The position numbers were made by a program, and so were the translations under genes. From the NCBI RefSeq assembly GCF_027924405.1, contig NZ_AP026978.1, forward strand, positions 1,798,001-1,862,000: a stretch of 64,000 bases of DNA. The letters run 5' to 3'. This document shows positions 48,785-57,093 of this stretch, in pieces; the first letter of the stretch is position 1, and each line of letters opens with the position of its first letter. The notes under the pieces were generated by a model that ran no database searches, was not told the origin of the DNA, and was given only the letters and a program-made list of their open reading frames with translations. The DNA is from Nocardia sputorum (lineage in GTDB: Bacteria; Actinomycetota; Actinomycetes; Mycobacteriales; Mycobacteriaceae).

Positions 48785-49414
48785 ATGACTGAAATGCTGG
48801 AAACGCTCATCGGCAGCTCGGTGTACGGCCCCGAAGGCGAGAAGATCGGCAAGGTCAAACGGGTCTACGTCGACAACAACTCCGGATCCCCCACCTGGAT
48901 CGCGGTGTCCACCGGCCTGTTCAGCACCGACGCCTTGGTCCCGCTGGCCGGGGCCGAGCATCGTCCCGAGGCGGCGACGTTGCGGGTGCGAGTCGGCAAG
49001 GAGGCGGTGAAGACCTCGCCTCAGCTGGACCACAACGGGCAGATCAGCCCGCAGGCCGAGCAGGAACTGTTCGATCACTATCAGATCGACCCGGAGCAGG
49101 CCGCCTGGGACGTCTACGGCAGGCAGCCGGTGCCGCAGCCGCGACGAGCCCGCCCCGAGATGACCCGCCCGCCGGAGGAGCGCGCCGGCGAACCGGGCGA
49201 CGTCGCCGCGGCACGGAGGCGCCGCCATCCGGGCAGTGAAGAGGAGACGCTCCGGATGCCGCGCAGCGGCGATCGGTCGCGCATGGGGCGGGAACAGATG
49301 ATCGACCCCTACGCCGTCGATACGGCCGATCTCGGGATGCAGCGACCGGACGGCATGCCGGACGACGATCCCTTGGCCGAAGAGTTGCCGGACGCCGAGC
49401 GCCCCAGGAGCTGA
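48785..49414 (+). CDS. PRC-barrel domain protein
   Basis: The 209-residue protein has an N-terminal PRC-barrel (about residues 5-85: ETLIGSSVYGPEGEKIGKVKRVYVDNNSGSPTWIAV) and a long acidic, proline-rich tail containing a Pro/Arg stretch and MIDPYAVD. PRC-barrel proteins bind partners in photosystems, RNA maturation and stress responses; in actinobacteria they are typical SigF/SigB-type stress genes. CGGAGGA precedes the ATG. Confidence 0.87.
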   Translation: MTEMLETLIGSSVYGPEGEKIGKVKRVYVDNNSGSPTWIAVSTGLFSTDALVPLAGAEHRPEAATLRVRVGKEAVKTSPQLDHNGQISPQAEQELFDHYQIDPEQAAWDVYGRQPVPQPRRARPEMTRPPEERAGEPGDVAAARRRRHPGSEEETLRMPRSGDRSRMGREQMIDPYAVDTADLGMQRPDGMPDDDPLAEELPDAERPRS

Positions 49415-49501
49415 CCGGGCGGACTCGTCCTCGACGATGGTGTGCGTGTCCCGCCCGGAGCGCACACCATGGTTGTGATCCGGTCGCGAGCAGGTCGGTA
49501 T

Positions 49502-51202
49502 TCAGTCCGGAGTCGTTCGGTCGGTGGCACGGGAGGGCCGGTCCGGCGGCGCGGTCGAGGACAGGAATCGCCAGGCGCGTGTGGCCGCTTGCAACGTGAA
49601 GCGGGTGTCGACGTCGCGCAGATCGAATCCGGTGAGCTGCCGGATGCGGCCGAGCCGGTAGCGCAGGGTGCTGCGATGGATGTGCAGGGCAGCGGCGGAA
49701 TCGTCGTAATTGCCACCGCATTCGAGGTATTGGCTCAGCGTGTACACCAGGTCGGCGTTGCGGTCCCGGTCGTAATCGAGCAGGAGGCCGAGCCATTCCC
49801 GGATGAACCGCTCGACTCGGCCGTCCGTGCGGGCGGCGTCGATCAGGCGGTAGAAGCCCAGCTCGTCGTACGCGGTCGCGCCGTCGGGCGTGGGCGATCG
49901 CAGGCGGATATCGATCGCGTGGCGCGCATCGTCGAACGCCCGGACGAAATCGGCCGGTCGCGCGCAGCGGCCGCTGATGCCGATGGCCACCGGGGCGGTG
50001 TCGAGGTGCGCGCGGACGGTGCGATGCAGTGCGGCCGGGTCGGGCCTGCGATCGGTGATCAGCACGACCATGCCCGAACGGCGGCCGTGCAGGAAGGGCA
50101 GTTCCAGCGCCGTGGCGGCCCGGGCGACCGCCTCCGCCGACGCGCTGTCGACGCCGTGCACGAGCACCACGTAGTGCTCGCCGTGCAGGTCGTAGCCCAG
50201 GGCCTCGGCGCGGGCGAAGGCGCTGTCGCCGTCGGCGCCGGACAGTAGGTCGTCGACCAGCTCGCGGCGCAACCGCAGCTCGATCTCGGCGAGGTTGCGC
50301 TGATGCGCCAACTCCAGCCCGAGCATCGTGCTGCTGTAGGCGAGCGCGAAGATCTCCGCGTCGACCGCCGTATCGTCCGGATCGATCAACGCGAGCGTGC
50401 CGAGTATCTCCGTACGCGGTTTCACCAGGATGATCACGCGGTCGCGGACGCGCAGCGGGCCGTTGTGGGCGGCGAGACGGCGCAGCAGTTGTTCCCGCTG
50501 CCGCGGCGGCGCTTTGGGGTACGGATCCGGTCTGCCCGGTCCCGACCACGCCCGCAGATTGCCGAACGGGTCCTCGACGGCGACCGGCAATCCGGTCAGC
50601 TGTCCCAGCGCGTCCGCGATGCCTTGTTCGCCGCCGCCGTACGCGGCGGCATCGGAGAGCACTTCCTGGACGTGGGTGCGGCGCCGCAGCCACAGCACGG
50701 TTGCCGACAGCCGCTCGTTGACCTCGGTCAGGTCGGCGGCCACCGCGGCAGCACGCTCGCGCCGCATACCATCGGCCAGCGCGACGCTCGCCAGTCGAGC
50801 GAGCACGGTGAGCAGGAACATCTCCTCCTGCGACGGTTCGCGGTCGGCGCCGACGACGATCGCGCCGACCACCCCGGACCGGTCGCGCAGGGGTAGCGCC
50901 CACGCCCACCGGCGGCCGGGGAGCCGGAGGCGGCCTGCGCCGTTCCGCGCGCGCAGTTGCGCGTCCAGATCGGGCGGAGCGGACTGCCCTGTGCCGAGCC
51001 GGTATTCGCCCCCGACGAGTCGATAGCAGCCCAGTGCGTCGCAGCATCCGGCGGAGGACACCGACTCCGCGGCGATCCGCAGGATGTCCGGTTCCCGGTG
51101 ATCGCCCGAGAGCAGCGCCGACATCGCGCCCAGAGCGCACAGCGCCGACGCCGATACGGGCGCCGGTGCGTCGTCGACTTTCGAACTCGCGTACTGGGTC
51201 AT
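49502..51202 (-). CDS. PucR-family transcriptional regulator
   Basis: The 566-residue protein has a GAF-like sensor (about residues 15-130), a GGDEF-like central domain (about 300-420) and a C-terminal PucR HTH: LVYTLSQYLECGGNYDDSAAALHIHRSTLRYRLGRIRQLTG. PucR/CdaR regulators control purine, polyhydroxybutyrate or diacid use and stress. There is no catabolic operon beside it, so the target is unknown. The ATG at 51202 is the first good start. Confidence 0.9.
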   Translation of the reverse strand: MTQYASSKVDDAPAPVSASALCALGAMSALLSGDHREPDILRIAAESVSSAGCCDALGCYRLVGGEYRLGTGQSAPPDLDAQLRARNGAGRLRLPGRRWAWALPLRDRSGVVGAIVVGADREPSQEEMFLLTVLARLASVALADGMRRERAAAVAADLTEVNERLSATVLWLRRRTHVQEVLSDAAAYGGGEQGIADALGQLTGLPVAVEDPFGNLRAWSGPGRPDPYPKAPPRQREQLLRRLAAHNGPLRVRDRVIILVKPRTEILGTLALIDPDDTAVDAEIFALAYSSTMLGLELAHQRNLAEIELRLRRELVDDLLSGADGDSAFARAEALGYDLHGEHYVVLVHGVDSASAEAVARAATALELPFLHGRRSGMVVLITDRRPDPAALHRTVRAHLDTAPVAIGISGRCARPADFVRAFDDARHAIDIRLRSPTPDGATAYDELGFYRLIDAARTDGRVERFIREWLGLLLDYDRDRNADLVYTLSQYLECGGNYDDSAAALHIHRSTLRYRLGRIRQLTGFDLRDVDTRFTLQAATRAWRFLSSTAPPDRPSRATDRTTPD

Positions 51203-51577
51203 GGACTCCGGTCCCTAGCCCTCGAGGTCGTGCGCCGATATCGCGGGCTCGGATGCCGGACGCCCGATGGCCCATTGTTCTGCCGCGAGCGTCCGGCCTG
51301 GTTCGATCGCATATCGACGTGTCCCGCCGCAGGCAGAATCGACGCTACTCCGGTGACGTGACCTGCGCCCGAGGAAGCGAGAACCCGGCCACCGGAGGTC
51401 ACCGGGAGGCACGCGTGGCCGGACACCGAGTAGGAAACCCCGATCACCGCGGGCCGGACGAGGTCCTGGTGTCAGGGGGAACCCTGATTTCCACCCCGGT
51501 ATCGCGCTTCACCTGGTGATTCCCGCCCACCCGAGTGTCATGCTCGAAGCGGAAACGGACTTCTGGGAGGCATCGGA
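51203..51577. other. Intergenic region before a small membrane gene
   Basis: No gene recognised in these 375 bases between the PucR gene and the 57-residue membrane-protein gene. Divergent promoters must lie here; none is convincing by eye. Confidence 0.35.
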
Positions 51578-51751
51578 ATGTTGTGGAAGATCATCGGCAT
51601 CGTCGCGGTCGTCTGGATCGCACTGGCCGTCATCGGCGCATTGATCAAGGGCCTGTTCCCGATCCTGGTGATCAGCGCCATCGTGTTCGGGTTGTACCTG
51701 CTGTACAAGGCGGTGTCGGGTTCGGACAACTCGACGGTGAGCAAGCTGTAG
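51578..51751 (+). CDS. Small two-segment membrane protein (57 aa)
   Basis: The product is a hydrophobic hairpin, with membrane segments at about residues 4-22 and 27-45, and ends in the hydrophilic tail SGSDNSTVSKL. GGGAGG lies about 8 bases upstream of the ATG and third codon positions are GC-rich. Such small hydrophobic proteins are common in actinobacterial stress regulons. No family is named. It is too short for default gene callers. Confidence 0.72.
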   Translation: MLWKIIGIVAVVWIALAVIGALIKGLFPILVISAIVFGLYLLYKAVSGSDNSTVSKL

Positions 51752-51832
51752 GGGGCGGACACGGCGGGCGGACCCTGTCGCACCCCCGCCGCCGCGATGC
51801 GGGTGTGATCGGCCCTGTGGCAGGCTAGGCGG

Positions 51833-52990
51833 ATGCGAGTAGCCGTCGTCGCAGGGCCCGACCCCGGTCACGCGTTCCCCGCTATCGCGTTGTGCTTGCG
51901 GTTCCTGGATGCCGGTGACGAGCCGGCCCTGTTCACGGGTCCCCGCTGGTTCGACGCCGCACTCGCCGCCGGAATCGGGGTGCGCAGGCTCAAAGGCTTG
52001 GCGCCGCGGCCGGTGGACGACGACGCGGACGCGGGGCAGCGCATTCACGAGCGGGCGGCGCACATCTCCACCGAGATCCTGCCCGAACTGAGCGCGATGT
52101 TGCCCGAACTGGTGATCTCCGACGTGCTGACCGCGGGCGGCGGGATGGCCGCCGAGCGGCTCGGCGTCCCGTGGGTGGAACTGTCCCCGCATCCGCTGTA
52201 TCTGCCGTCGAAGGGATTGCCCCCCATCGGAAGCGGACTGGCCCCCGGTGCGGGTCTGCGCGGGCGGGTGCGCGACGGTGTGTTGCGCGGCATGACCGCA
52301 CGCGCCCTGCGGAACGGGCGCCGCCAGCGCGAGCGGGCGCGCGCGAGCGTCGGTCTCCCGGCCGTCGATCCCGGCCCGGCGGCCCGCCTGGTCGCCACCC
52401 TGCCCGCACTCGAGGTGCCGCGTCCCGACTGGCCGGAATCCGCCCATGTGATCGGGCCGCTGCTGTGGGAGCCGACCGACGCGATCCTGGACCTCCCGCC
52501 CGGTGACGCACCGCTGGTGATGGTCGCCCCGTCGACGGCCCACACCGGTGTGGCGGGCATGGCGGAGACCGTTCTGGAGGCTTTGGACGGAACCGGTGTC
52601 CGCGTGGCCATCTCGATGCTGGACGCTCCGCCCGCCGATCTTCCCCCGTGGGCCACAGCGGGACTGGGCCGGCAAGACGCACTGCTGACCCACGCGTCCG
52701 TCGTCGTGGGCGGCGGCGGTCACGGCCTGCTCGCCAAGACGCTGTCCGCGGGTGTCCCGATCGTCACCGTTCCCGGCGGCGGCGACCAGTGGGAGCTGGC
52801 CAATCGCGCCGCCCGGCAAGGCAGTTCGATCGTCGTGCGGCCACTGTCGCCCGCCGCGGTCCGCGCCGCGGTACAGGAGATCCTCGCCGATCCCCGCTAC
52901 ACCGACGCGGCCCGGCAGGCGGCCGCCACGCCCGAGTTCCCGGACCCCGTCAGCCTGTGTCACCGGGTGGGCCACGCCGTGCATCCCTGA
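51833..52990 (+). CDS. Glycosyltransferase, GT-B fold (Rv2739c-like)
   Basis: The 385-residue protein has the UDP-glucuronosyl/MurG-type fold. It shows VVAGPDPGHAFPAIALCLRFLDAGD at the N-terminus and the donor-binding HASVVVGGGGHGLLAKTLSAGVPIVTVPGGGDQWELANRA near residue 280. In M. tuberculosis Rv2739c sits just before Rv2738c (DUF3046) and recA, and the same order is kept here. The acceptor is unknown. The short ORF that precedes it is separate. Confidence 0.9.
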   Translation: MRVAVVAGPDPGHAFPAIALCLRFLDAGDEPALFTGPRWFDAALAAGIGVRRLKGLAPRPVDDDADAGQRIHERAAHISTEILPELSAMLPELVISDVLTAGGGMAAERLGVPWVELSPHPLYLPSKGLPPIGSGLAPGAGLRGRVRDGVLRGMTARALRNGRRQRERARASVGLPAVDPGPAARLVATLPALEVPRPDWPESAHVIGPLLWEPTDAILDLPPGDAPLVMVAPSTAHTGVAGMAETVLEALDGTGVRVAISMLDAPPADLPPWATAGLGRQDALLTHASVVVGGGGHGLLAKTLSAGVPIVTVPGGGDQWELANRAARQGSSIVVRPLSPAAVRAAVQEILADPRYTDAARQAAATPEFPDPVSLCHRVGHAVHP

Positions 52991-53052
52991 CCGGAACGGT
53001 CCGGGTGTGCCACTGACCTGGGACCGCGCGGAATGGGAGTAAGTTCGGGACG

Positions 53053-53247
53053 GTGCGATTGACCGAGTTCCAGGAACTGTTGCATACCGAGTTCGGTGTG
53101 GCCCGCGGCGACGCCCTGCTGACCGACCACGTCATCCTCGAGCTGGGCGGGCGCACCGGCGCCGCCGCCATCGAGGCCGGGATCGACCCCCGCGACGTCT
53201 GGCGTGCCCTGTGCGCCGAATTCGACGTGCCCAGGGCGCGCTGGTGA
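53053..53247 (+). CDS. DUF3046 protein (Rv2738c-like)
   Basis: The 64-residue protein is the full-length DUF3046 family: RLTEFQELLHTEFG, TDHVILELGGRTGAAAIEAG and DPRDVWRALCAEFDVP. It is always found upstream of recA in mycobacteria and relatives, and its role is unknown. Here a different gene starts within its stop codon (GTGA overlap), so it is coupled to a kinase fusion instead of leading directly to recA. Confidence 0.92.
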   Translation: MRLTEFQELLHTEFGVARGDALLTDHVILELGGRTGAAAIEAGIDPRDVWRALCAEFDVPRARW

Positions 53248-54488
53248 GCGCGCCGGGGCAGGTCGAGCGGGACGAGCCGCTGTACCGGTTCGACGAGCGG
53301 CAGCGGATGATCCCGCACGACCCGCAGCGCCTGGCCGGCCGCGTGGCGCAGGCCCGCCCCGACGACTTCGCGAGCTACCGGCAGACCGGAATCGAGCTGA
53401 TGCTGCTCGGCCGCTACGACGAGGCGCTGGATCACCTCGATCGCGCGCTCGAACTGGTGGACACCGAGCAGCGGCGGATCAGCGTGTGGATCAACCTGGG
53501 CGACGTCTACCGTTACCGCGGCGACGCCCACACCGCCGAGACGTTGTACCGCCGTGCGGTGGAACACGCACGGGCGGCCGCTCCGCAGGTGCTCTCCTTC
53601 GCCGTGCAGCATCTGGGCAAGGCGCTCGCCGAACGGAATCAGCTGACCGAGGCGCACGCGCTGCTGGCCGAGGCGATGCGGCTGCGCGTCGCCGAAGGCG
53701 ATCCCGAGGAGATCGAATCGACTCGCGCCGCGCTGGACACGCTGGGTGAGCTGACGATCCCGTTGCCGTCCACGGTCGCGACGCTGTTCGGCGAGTCGCC
53801 GACCTGGTCGGACTCGCACGAGGGCAGGAGCGGCGGGGTGGTGTCGGTCAACGGCGCCTACTGGCTCAAACGCGGACCGAAGGCGGTCGCCGAGTACCAG
53901 CGGCTCACCTGGCTGCGCGATCGGGGGATCGCCGTGCCGGAGGTCGCGGCGTTCGAAGACGACGTCCTGGTGCTCGTGGACGCGGGCGCACCCAGCCTGG
54001 CGGCGCGGACGAATTCCGATAGCGCGCACGCGGCTTCGATCGGCACCGTGCTCGGCGGGCTCCTGCGGCGGCTGCACGGCATTCCGGTCGCCGACTGCCC
54101 CTTCGACGGACGGCTCGACGTCGTGCTGGCGAAGGCGCGCCGCCACGTGGTCGAAGGGCTCGTGGACCCGGACGATTTCGACCACGACAACGCCGGATCC
54201 ACCCCCGAGGAGGTCCTCGCGCGATTGCTGGCGCAGCGGCCGGGCAATGAGGACCTGGTGGTGGCGCACGGCGACTTCACCCCGCCGAACGTCCTGGAGA
54301 ACGAGGTCCTTCTCGACGTGGGCGCGCTCGGCGTGGCCGACCGCTACCGCGATCTGGCACTCGCCGTCCGCGATCTGCGCGCGGACTTCGGCGAAGCGGA
54401 GGTGGCGGCCTTCTTCGCGGCCTACGGGCTGACCGAGCCGGACGAGAACCGCTTGGCGTACTACCGGCTGCTCGACGAATTGTTCTGA
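53244..54488 (+). CDS. TPR-repeat fused to aminoglycoside-phosphotransferase-like kinase
   Basis: The 414-residue protein joins an N-terminal tetratricopeptide region (about residues 45-165, with LGRYDEALDHLDRALEL and WINLGDVYRYRGDAHTAETLYRRAV) to an APH-type kinase (about 172-414). Kinase features are the ATP-binding Lys209 (YWLKRGPKAVAEY), the Brenner motif HGDFTPPN at 342-349 and the metal-binding Asp358 in LLDVGALGVADRYRDLALAVRDL, which closely follows APH(3') enzymes. The GTG start overlaps the DUF3046 stop. Substrate could be an aminoglycoside or a housekeeping small molecule. Confidence 0.85.
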   Translation: MSAPGQVERDEPLYRFDERQRMIPHDPQRLAGRVAQARPDDFASYRQTGIELMLLGRYDEALDHLDRALELVDTEQRRISVWINLGDVYRYRGDAHTAETLYRRAVEHARAAAPQVLSFAVQHLGKALAERNQLTEAHALLAEAMRLRVAEGDPEEIESTRAALDTLGELTIPLPSTVATLFGESPTWSDSHEGRSGGVVSVNGAYWLKRGPKAVAEYQRLTWLRDRGIAVPEVAAFEDDVLVLVDAGAPSLAARTNSDSAHAASIGTVLGGLLRRLHGIPVADCPFDGRLDVVLAKARRHVVEGLVDPDDFDHDNAGSTPEEVLARLLAQRPGNEDLVVAHGDFTPPNVLENEVLLDVGALGVADRYRDLALAVRDLRADFGEAEVAAFFAAYGLTEPDENRLAYYRLLDELF

Positions 54489-54491
54489 GCG

Positions 54492-55040
54492 TCAGGTCTT
54501 CCGCGCGTAGTGGCGGGCCGCTTTGGTGCGGTTGCCGCAGGTCGCCATGGAGTGCCAGCGCCGAGTTCCGTTCTTCGAGGTGTCGTAGAAGAACAGCACG
54601 CACTCCGGATGCGCGCACTGACGGATCCGGTCCGGCGCGGTGCGCAGTAGTTCCAGCAGGTTGTCGGCGGCCAGCCAGGCGGGCAGCCAGGCCGGCTCCG
54701 CGACGTCCGCCAGGTCCGCAGGGCCCGCCTCGGTGAGCGTGCGGCGGATGCGGCCGTGTTCCAGCACCTCGTTGAGCCCCGCGTGCGAAGCGTGCGCGAC
54801 CACGTCGTAGATGGCCGTCCGCGCGGTCAGCGTCGCCTGCAAGGTGGCTTCGTCGGCGGTGGCGCGATCGGAGAGCCCCGTCGACGCAAGCCAGGTGCGC
54901 AGGCCGGTGACCTCGGTGAGCAGATCCCGTGGTCCGTGCTCGATCCATCTCGTATTCAGCAGATCGAGCGCCAGGGGTTCACCGAGGTGGGGGCGTGGAT
55001 CGGGCATGCCCGAGGGTATCGAGTGCGTGTCACCGTCCAC
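54492..55040 (-). CDS. CGNR zinc-finger transcriptional regulator
   Basis: The 182-residue protein ends in the CGNR zinc finger: IRQCAHPECVLFFYDTS then MATCGNRTKAARHYAR, and the N-terminal ABATE domain starts LGEPLALDLLNTRWIEHGPRDLL. ABATE-CGNR proteins are ligand-sensing regulators. The GTG at 55040 has GGGAGG 8 bases upstream and is preferred to the ATG at 55007. It is divergent from the VOC/PNPOx operon and very likely controls it. Confidence 0.87.
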   Translation of the reverse strand: MDGDTHSIPSGMPDPRPHLGEPLALDLLNTRWIEHGPRDLLTEVTGLRTWLASTGLSDRATADEATLQATLTARTAIYDVVAHASHAGLNEVLEHGRIRRTLTEAGPADLADVAEPAWLPAWLAADNLLELLRTAPDRIRQCAHPECVLFFYDTSKNGTRRWHSMATCGNRTKAARHYARKT

Positions 55041-55072
55041 GGCGGCCACCTCCCTATAACTATTGAAAAGAA

Positions 55073-55123
55073 TTTTACCGGTTGACACTGGGCACTGCCG
55101 TTCGTATGGTCTAACCAGTAAAA
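55073..55123. promoter_or_regulatory. Split inverted repeat around the VOC operon promoter (CGNR operator)
   Basis: TTTTACCGGTT (55073-55083) and AACCAGTAAAA (55113-55123) are inverted copies matching at 10 of 11 positions. They flank and touch a strong promoter on both sides, so a bound regulator would cover -35 and the transcription start. The divergent CGNR gene is the obvious candidate protein. Confidence 0.6.
55082..55110 (+). promoter_or_regulatory. Sigma-A promoter of the VOC/PNPOx operon
   Basis: A perfect TTGACA (55082-55087) and TATGGT (55105-55110) are separated by exactly 17 bases. The start codon of the VOC gene follows 51 bases after the -10. This is the best housekeeping promoter in the window. 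Confidence 0.75.
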
Positions 55124-55161
55124 CTAAAGAAGACAGTTAGACATTCCGAGGAGGAATCATC

Positions 55162-55623
55162 ATGACCACGGTCGCCGCACCTCAGCTCGCCACCGGGCAC
55201 GTCGGACTGAACGTCTCCGACCTGGATCGCTCGGTGGACTTCTATCGCCGCGCGCTCGGTTTCGAACAGCTCGCCGCGAGCACCGACGCCCAGCGCCGGT
55301 GGGCCTTCCTCGGTGCGGACGGCAAACTCGTCGTCACGCTGTGGGAGCAGAGCGACGGCGCGTTCTCCACCGATACCCCCGGACTGCATCACCTTTCGTT
55401 CCAGGTGGACAGCATCGACCAGGTGCGCGCGGTGGAACGGGTGCTGCGTGAACTCTCGGTCGCCTTCGCGCACGACGGCGTGGTGGCGCACGGCGAGGGC
55501 GTGGCCTCCGGCGGGATCTTCTTCAGCGACCCCGACGGCATCCGGCTGGAGGTCTACGCGCCCAGCGGGGCCGAAACCGCTCCCGCACCCAGCGGCGCCG
55601 CCCCCACCTGTGGCTTCTTCTGA
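55162..55623 (+). CDS. VOC-family metalloprotein (glyoxalase/fosfomycin-resistance type)
   Basis: The 153-residue protein has two beta-alpha-beta-beta-beta units with the metal triad His13 (TGHVGLNV), His77 (GLHHLSF) and Glu130 (RLEVYAP). It may be an isomerase, dioxygenase or thiol transferase. GGAGG precedes the ATG. It is the first gene of an operon with a PNPOx-like and a DUF1348 gene, under a CGNR-type regulator, which suggests a role in removing a reactive compound. Substrate unknown. Confidence 0.85.
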   Translation: MTTVAAPQLATGHVGLNVSDLDRSVDFYRRALGFEQLAASTDAQRRWAFLGADGKLVVTLWEQSDGAFSTDTPGLHHLSFQVDSIDQVRAVERVLRELSVAFAHDGVVAHGEGVASGGIFFSDPDGIRLEVYAPSGAETAPAPSGAAPTCGFF

Positions 55624-55654
55624 TCTGATCGTCAGCGCACCGAAGGGAGCCATC

Positions 55655-56542
55655 GTGCGGGAGACGTTTCACCGAGGGGAGGTCGCCGTCCAGCGCCGGA
55701 TGGGGCAGGCGGACATCGCCGAACGGGTCGGTCGCATGATCCGCCCCGATATCCCGGCGGTCGCCGCGGGCTTCCTGGCCGAACAGCGGATGGTGGTGCT
55801 CGCCGCCGCCGACGCGGCGGGCAGGCTGTGGGCGAGCGAGCTGGTCGGGCTGCCCGGTTTCGTGCGGGCGGTGGACGACCGGACCATCACAGTCCGAACC
55901 CGGCCCTCTGCTGCCGATCCGCTGCACGAAGCGCTGACACATCCCTCCCGCGTCGGCATGATCGCGCTGCAACCGCAGCGGCGCAGGCGGATGCGGGTCA
56001 ACGGCAGGTCGACGCCGGAGGGCGCGGGCCTGCGCATCGTCACCGATCAGGTGTACTCGAACTGTCCTAAGTACATCTCGCGGCGCGATATCGAGAGCTA
56101 TGCCCCCGAGGCCGGCTCACCGGCGGTGCGGCGCGGCGTCGAACTCGACGCGGGCCAGCGGGCCGCGATAGCGGCAGCCGACACGTTCTTCGTCGCGACA
56201 GCGGACGCGGAGGGCAACGCGGACGCCTCGCACCGCGGCGGTAATCCGGGCTTCTTGCAGGTGCTTTCGCCCACCCGTCTGCGCTGGCCGGATTACCGGG
56301 GCAATTCGATGTTCATGACGCTCGGCAACCTCGAGGTCAACCCCCGTTGCGGGGTTCTGATCCCGGATTGGTCCACGGGAGCCGTGTTGCAGCTCACCGG
56401 CACCGCCGAATTGATCTGGGCGCCCGAGACATTCGCCGCAGGCTCGCAATGCTCACTGGATTTCACCGTCGAGGAGGTGGTCGAGCGGCCCGGGGGAGCG
56501 CTGCGGTGGGGGCCCGCCGAGCTCTCGCCCGTCAATCCCTGA
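55655..56542 (+). CDS. Tandem PNPOx-like flavin/heme-fold protein
   Basis: The 295-residue protein contains two pyridoxamine-phosphate-oxidase-like split barrels, about residues 25-130 (FLAEQRMVVLAAADAAGRLWASELVG) and 165-290 (IAAADTFFVATADAEGNADASHRGGNPGFLQVL...FMTLGNLEVNP). Such proteins bind FMN or F420. The second half keeps the SHRGG and NPRCGVLIPDW motifs of this subgroup. GTG at 55655 has GAAGGGAG upstream. It is cotranscribed with the VOC gene. Confidence 0.85.
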   Translation: MRETFHRGEVAVQRRMGQADIAERVGRMIRPDIPAVAAGFLAEQRMVVLAAADAAGRLWASELVGLPGFVRAVDDRTITVRTRPSAADPLHEALTHPSRVGMIALQPQRRRRMRVNGRSTPEGAGLRIVTDQVYSNCPKYISRRDIESYAPEAGSPAVRRGVELDAGQRAAIAAADTFFVATADAEGNADASHRGGNPGFLQVLSPTRLRWPDYRGNSMFMTLGNLEVNPRCGVLIPDWSTGAVLQLTGTAELIWAPETFAAGSQCSLDFTVEEVVERPGGALRWGPAELSPVNP

Positions 56543-56566
56543 AACTTCGAGGAAAGGAACCATCCC

Positions 56567-57016
56567 ATGCGACCCCCATTACCCCCGTTCGACGCGGAAT
56601 CCGCCCGGGCCAAGGTGCGAGCTGCCGAAAACGCCTGGAACACCCGCGATCCGGAGCGGGTCGCGGCCGCCTACACCGAGGACTCCGTGTGGCGCAATCG
56701 CGACGAGTTCTTCACCGGCCGCGACGCGATCGTCGAGTTCCTCACCAGGAAGTGGTCGATCGAGAACGGCTACGCACTGCGCAAAGACTTGTGGGCCTTC
56801 GACGGCAACCGCATCGCGGTGCGCTTCCAGTACGAATGGCACGACGAGTCCGCCCGGTGGTTCCGCAGCTACGGCAACGAGCAGTGGGAGTTCGCCCCGG
56901 ACGGCCTGATGTCCCGGCGTGAGGCCAGCATCAACGATGTCCGGATCGAGGAGTCCGAGCGGCGCATCTTCGGGTCGCGGGAGGCGGGCGACGAGTCGGT
57001 GCTTCCACAGCGGTAG
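56567..57016 (+). CDS. DUF1348 NTF2-like protein
   Basis: The 149-residue protein matches DUF1348 from end to end: [47 protein letters not shown], then [32 protein letters not shown]. The family is small, NTF2-like and of unknown function. It is the third gene of the VOC/PNPOx operon. A GAGGAAAGG precedes the ATG. Confidence 0.88.
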   Translation: MRPPLPPFDAESARAKVRAAENAWNTRDPERVAAAYTEDSVWRNRDEFFTGRDAIVEFLTRKWSIENGYALRKDLWAFDGNRIAVRFQYEWHDESARWFRSYGNEQWEFAPDGLMSRREASINDVRIEESERRIFGSREAGDESVLPQR

Positions 57017-57093
57017 TGCGCTGCGGGGACCGCACGCCCATCGCGGACGGCGGCGCCCAGCCGGACGCCGCCGTCTCGTGTGCCGGATCGCGC

